Part shown: positions 33,063-33,903 of the stretch, piece after piece
Layout: each line of letters begins with the position of its first letter
Numbering within the stretch: position 1 is the first letter of the stretch
Assembly: GCF_902729425.1 (NCBI RefSeq)
Contig: NZ_CACVCH010000062.1
Span: 1 to 33,903 of the forward strand
From: Magnetospirillum sp. SS-4
GTDB lineage: Bacteria > Pseudomonadota > Alphaproteobacteria > Rhodospirillales > Magnetospirillaceae
Direction of reading: 5' to 3'
DNA: 33,903 nucleotides
Notes under the pieces: model-generated
The model's database searches: none
What the model was told of the DNA's origin: nothing
Seen by the model: the letters and a program-made list of their open reading frames with translations, nothing else
Made by a program: the position numbers and the translations under genes

Positions 33063-33698
33063 TCACCGCCAATTCCTGACGATCAGCTCCGGCAGCGCCG
33101 AAGCCCACCGCTCGGCGGCGGCGTTGACGTCCAGTCGCTTTCGCAACGAAACCTGCGGCACCAGGATGAACATCACCACAGTGGTCATCCCGCGCCCGGA
33201 GCTGAGCGCCGAGGCGCTGCCTTTGGCGAAACCGCCCCTCTTCCCCGCCCGTGCCCGCATGTTCTCGGCCACCAGCAGCGAGGGGGCTCCCCGGCGGGAT
33301 ATGAAGCGCAGCCGCCCCCCATGCATCTGCTCCCACAGGCCGGGCGTCATGCGTTTGCCTCGGGCACCTTTGCCGGCAGCGTCGGTGGGGATCGCCAACC
33401 AGAAGCCATGCTTGGATTTGATCACCGCGCCCTGGTCGAAGGCGCGGATGATGGTCGGCGCCCTGGTGAAGACGAAGCCCGCCGGTTTGATGCTGTTGCG
33501 GCCCTTGGGATAAAGCTCGGCTCGCCAGGTGTTGGCGAGGCGCTGGCCCATGCCCGCCTCGGTGACCTGGCGGCGGAGGTCGGCCTTCAGCCCGTCGGCG
33601 GCCTGGCGCACGCCAGCGGTGACGGCATCTTCGGCAGCCTTGACCTCCTCGGCCATGATCTTGCGCAGATCGCCGGATATGGCCGCCGCCAGTTTCAT
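33063..33698 (-). CDS. Phage tail/virion-morphogenesis-type protein (DUF6441-like)
   Basis: A 211-residue protein. It opens MKLAAAISGDLRKIMAEEVK, then a long helix (EDAVTAGVRQAADGLKADLR), and the blocks RLANTWRAELYPKG, VIKSKHGFWLAIPTDAAGKG and MTPGLWEQMHGGRLRFISRR. This matches a phage/prophage family of minor tail or head-completion proteins. ATG 33698 is chosen over an upstream start at 33722 because GAGG lies six bases before it and it overlaps the upstream stop (ATGA), a typical phage-module layout. It is the last gene of the module inside the window. Confidence 0.72.
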   Translation of the reverse strand: MKLAAAISGDLRKIMAEEVKAAEDAVTAGVRQAADGLKADLRRQVTEAGMGQRLANTWRAELYPKGRNSIKPAGFVFTRAPTIIRAFDQGAVIKSKHGFWLAIPTDAAGKGARGKRMTPGLWEQMHGGRLRFISRRGAPSLLVAENMRARAGKRGGFAKGSASALSSGRGMTTVVMFILVPQVSLRKRLDVNAAAERWASALPELIVRNWR

Positions 33699-33903
33699 GT
33701 TGGCCTCACGCTGATCGTCCACACCAGCCGTTCGGCATCCAGGCTTGGTTCGCCCTGGACAACGAAGCTGTCGCCGTCATTGACGATGATGTGCCCAGCC
33801 TGGGGCTCGGGAACCTCCCGCCGCCGGATCTCGAACACCGCCGTGCTGGTATGCACGGTGACGTCCGAGAACTCCACCTCGCGGTCGGGCCGCCGTACCA
33901 GGG
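33695..33903 (-). CDS. Probable phage head-tail joining protein (partial, 5' end outside window)
   Basis: The frame is open from the window edge to its stop at 33695-33697, about 68 codons. The sequence (VRRPDREVEFSDVTVHTSTAVFEIR, then VPEPQAGHIIVNDGDSFVVQGEPSLDAERLVWTISVRP) is all-beta. It resembles the small head-tail attachment proteins (lambda gpFII type) in having a GDxxxVxGEP hairpin. It overlaps the next gene by four bases. The assignment rests mainly on this pattern and the phage context. Confidence 0.5.
   Translation of the reverse strand, partial: LVRRPDREVEFSDVTVHTSTAVFEIRRREVPEPQAGHIIVNDGDSFVVQGEPSLDAERLVWTISVRPT

Overview
The window is GC-rich chromosomal DNA of an alphaproteobacterium. 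Gene content and protein style suggest a Rhodospirillales member close to Magnetospirillum/Paramagnetospirillum. That assignment is an inference, since no rRNA or marker comparison could be run. No tRNA or rRNA gene was seen.

Layout. 1-70 holds the 5' end of a minus-strand gene, possibly an ISAs1-type transposase. 255-7200 is a mixed metabolic block: a lysine-rich ribbon-helix-helix protein, a Cys-motif protein of unknown function, an orphan branched-chain amino-acid-type binding protein, a Cys-rich four-helix copper-binding protein, an MFS transporter, an FAD-linked D-lactate/glycolate-type dehydrogenase, two tandem 68-residue paralogues and a DUF2189-like membrane protein. 7416-8821 is a MarR regulator and a crotonase with a likely operator between them, closed by a strong terminator. 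8931-13516 is the fatty-acid synthesis cluster fabD-fabG-acpP-fabF followed by mltG. Convergent with it is a 995-residue TPR/SLOG-like/class III cyclase protein with an acidic repeat tail (13519-16506).

16748-20855 carries a SET-domain methyltransferase overlapping a fold-III PLP decarboxylase, a small lipoprotein, dnaB and a small membrane protein. 20895-22660 (minus) is a TerC-ExoD pair with a small upstream ORF and an operator-like array of three half-sites. 22780-23400 is insertion-sequence debris.

23410-31332 is a metal-efflux module. Adaptor, HME-type RND pump and cytochrome c lie on the minus strand, divergent from a histidine kinase/response regulator pair. A 10-bp-spaced direct repeat lies in the shared intergenic region. 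No outer-membrane factor is present.

31421-33903 is a mobile region: an intact IS5-type element, a serine-recombinase fragment fused to a headless GNAT gene, and the end of a minus-strand phage structural module.

The strongest candidate for something undescribed is the cyclase protein. Its C-terminal tail has eight copies of a motif resembling the FliM N-terminal CheY-binding peptide. The coupled SET-decarboxylase pair and the duplicated-motif RND adaptor are next.
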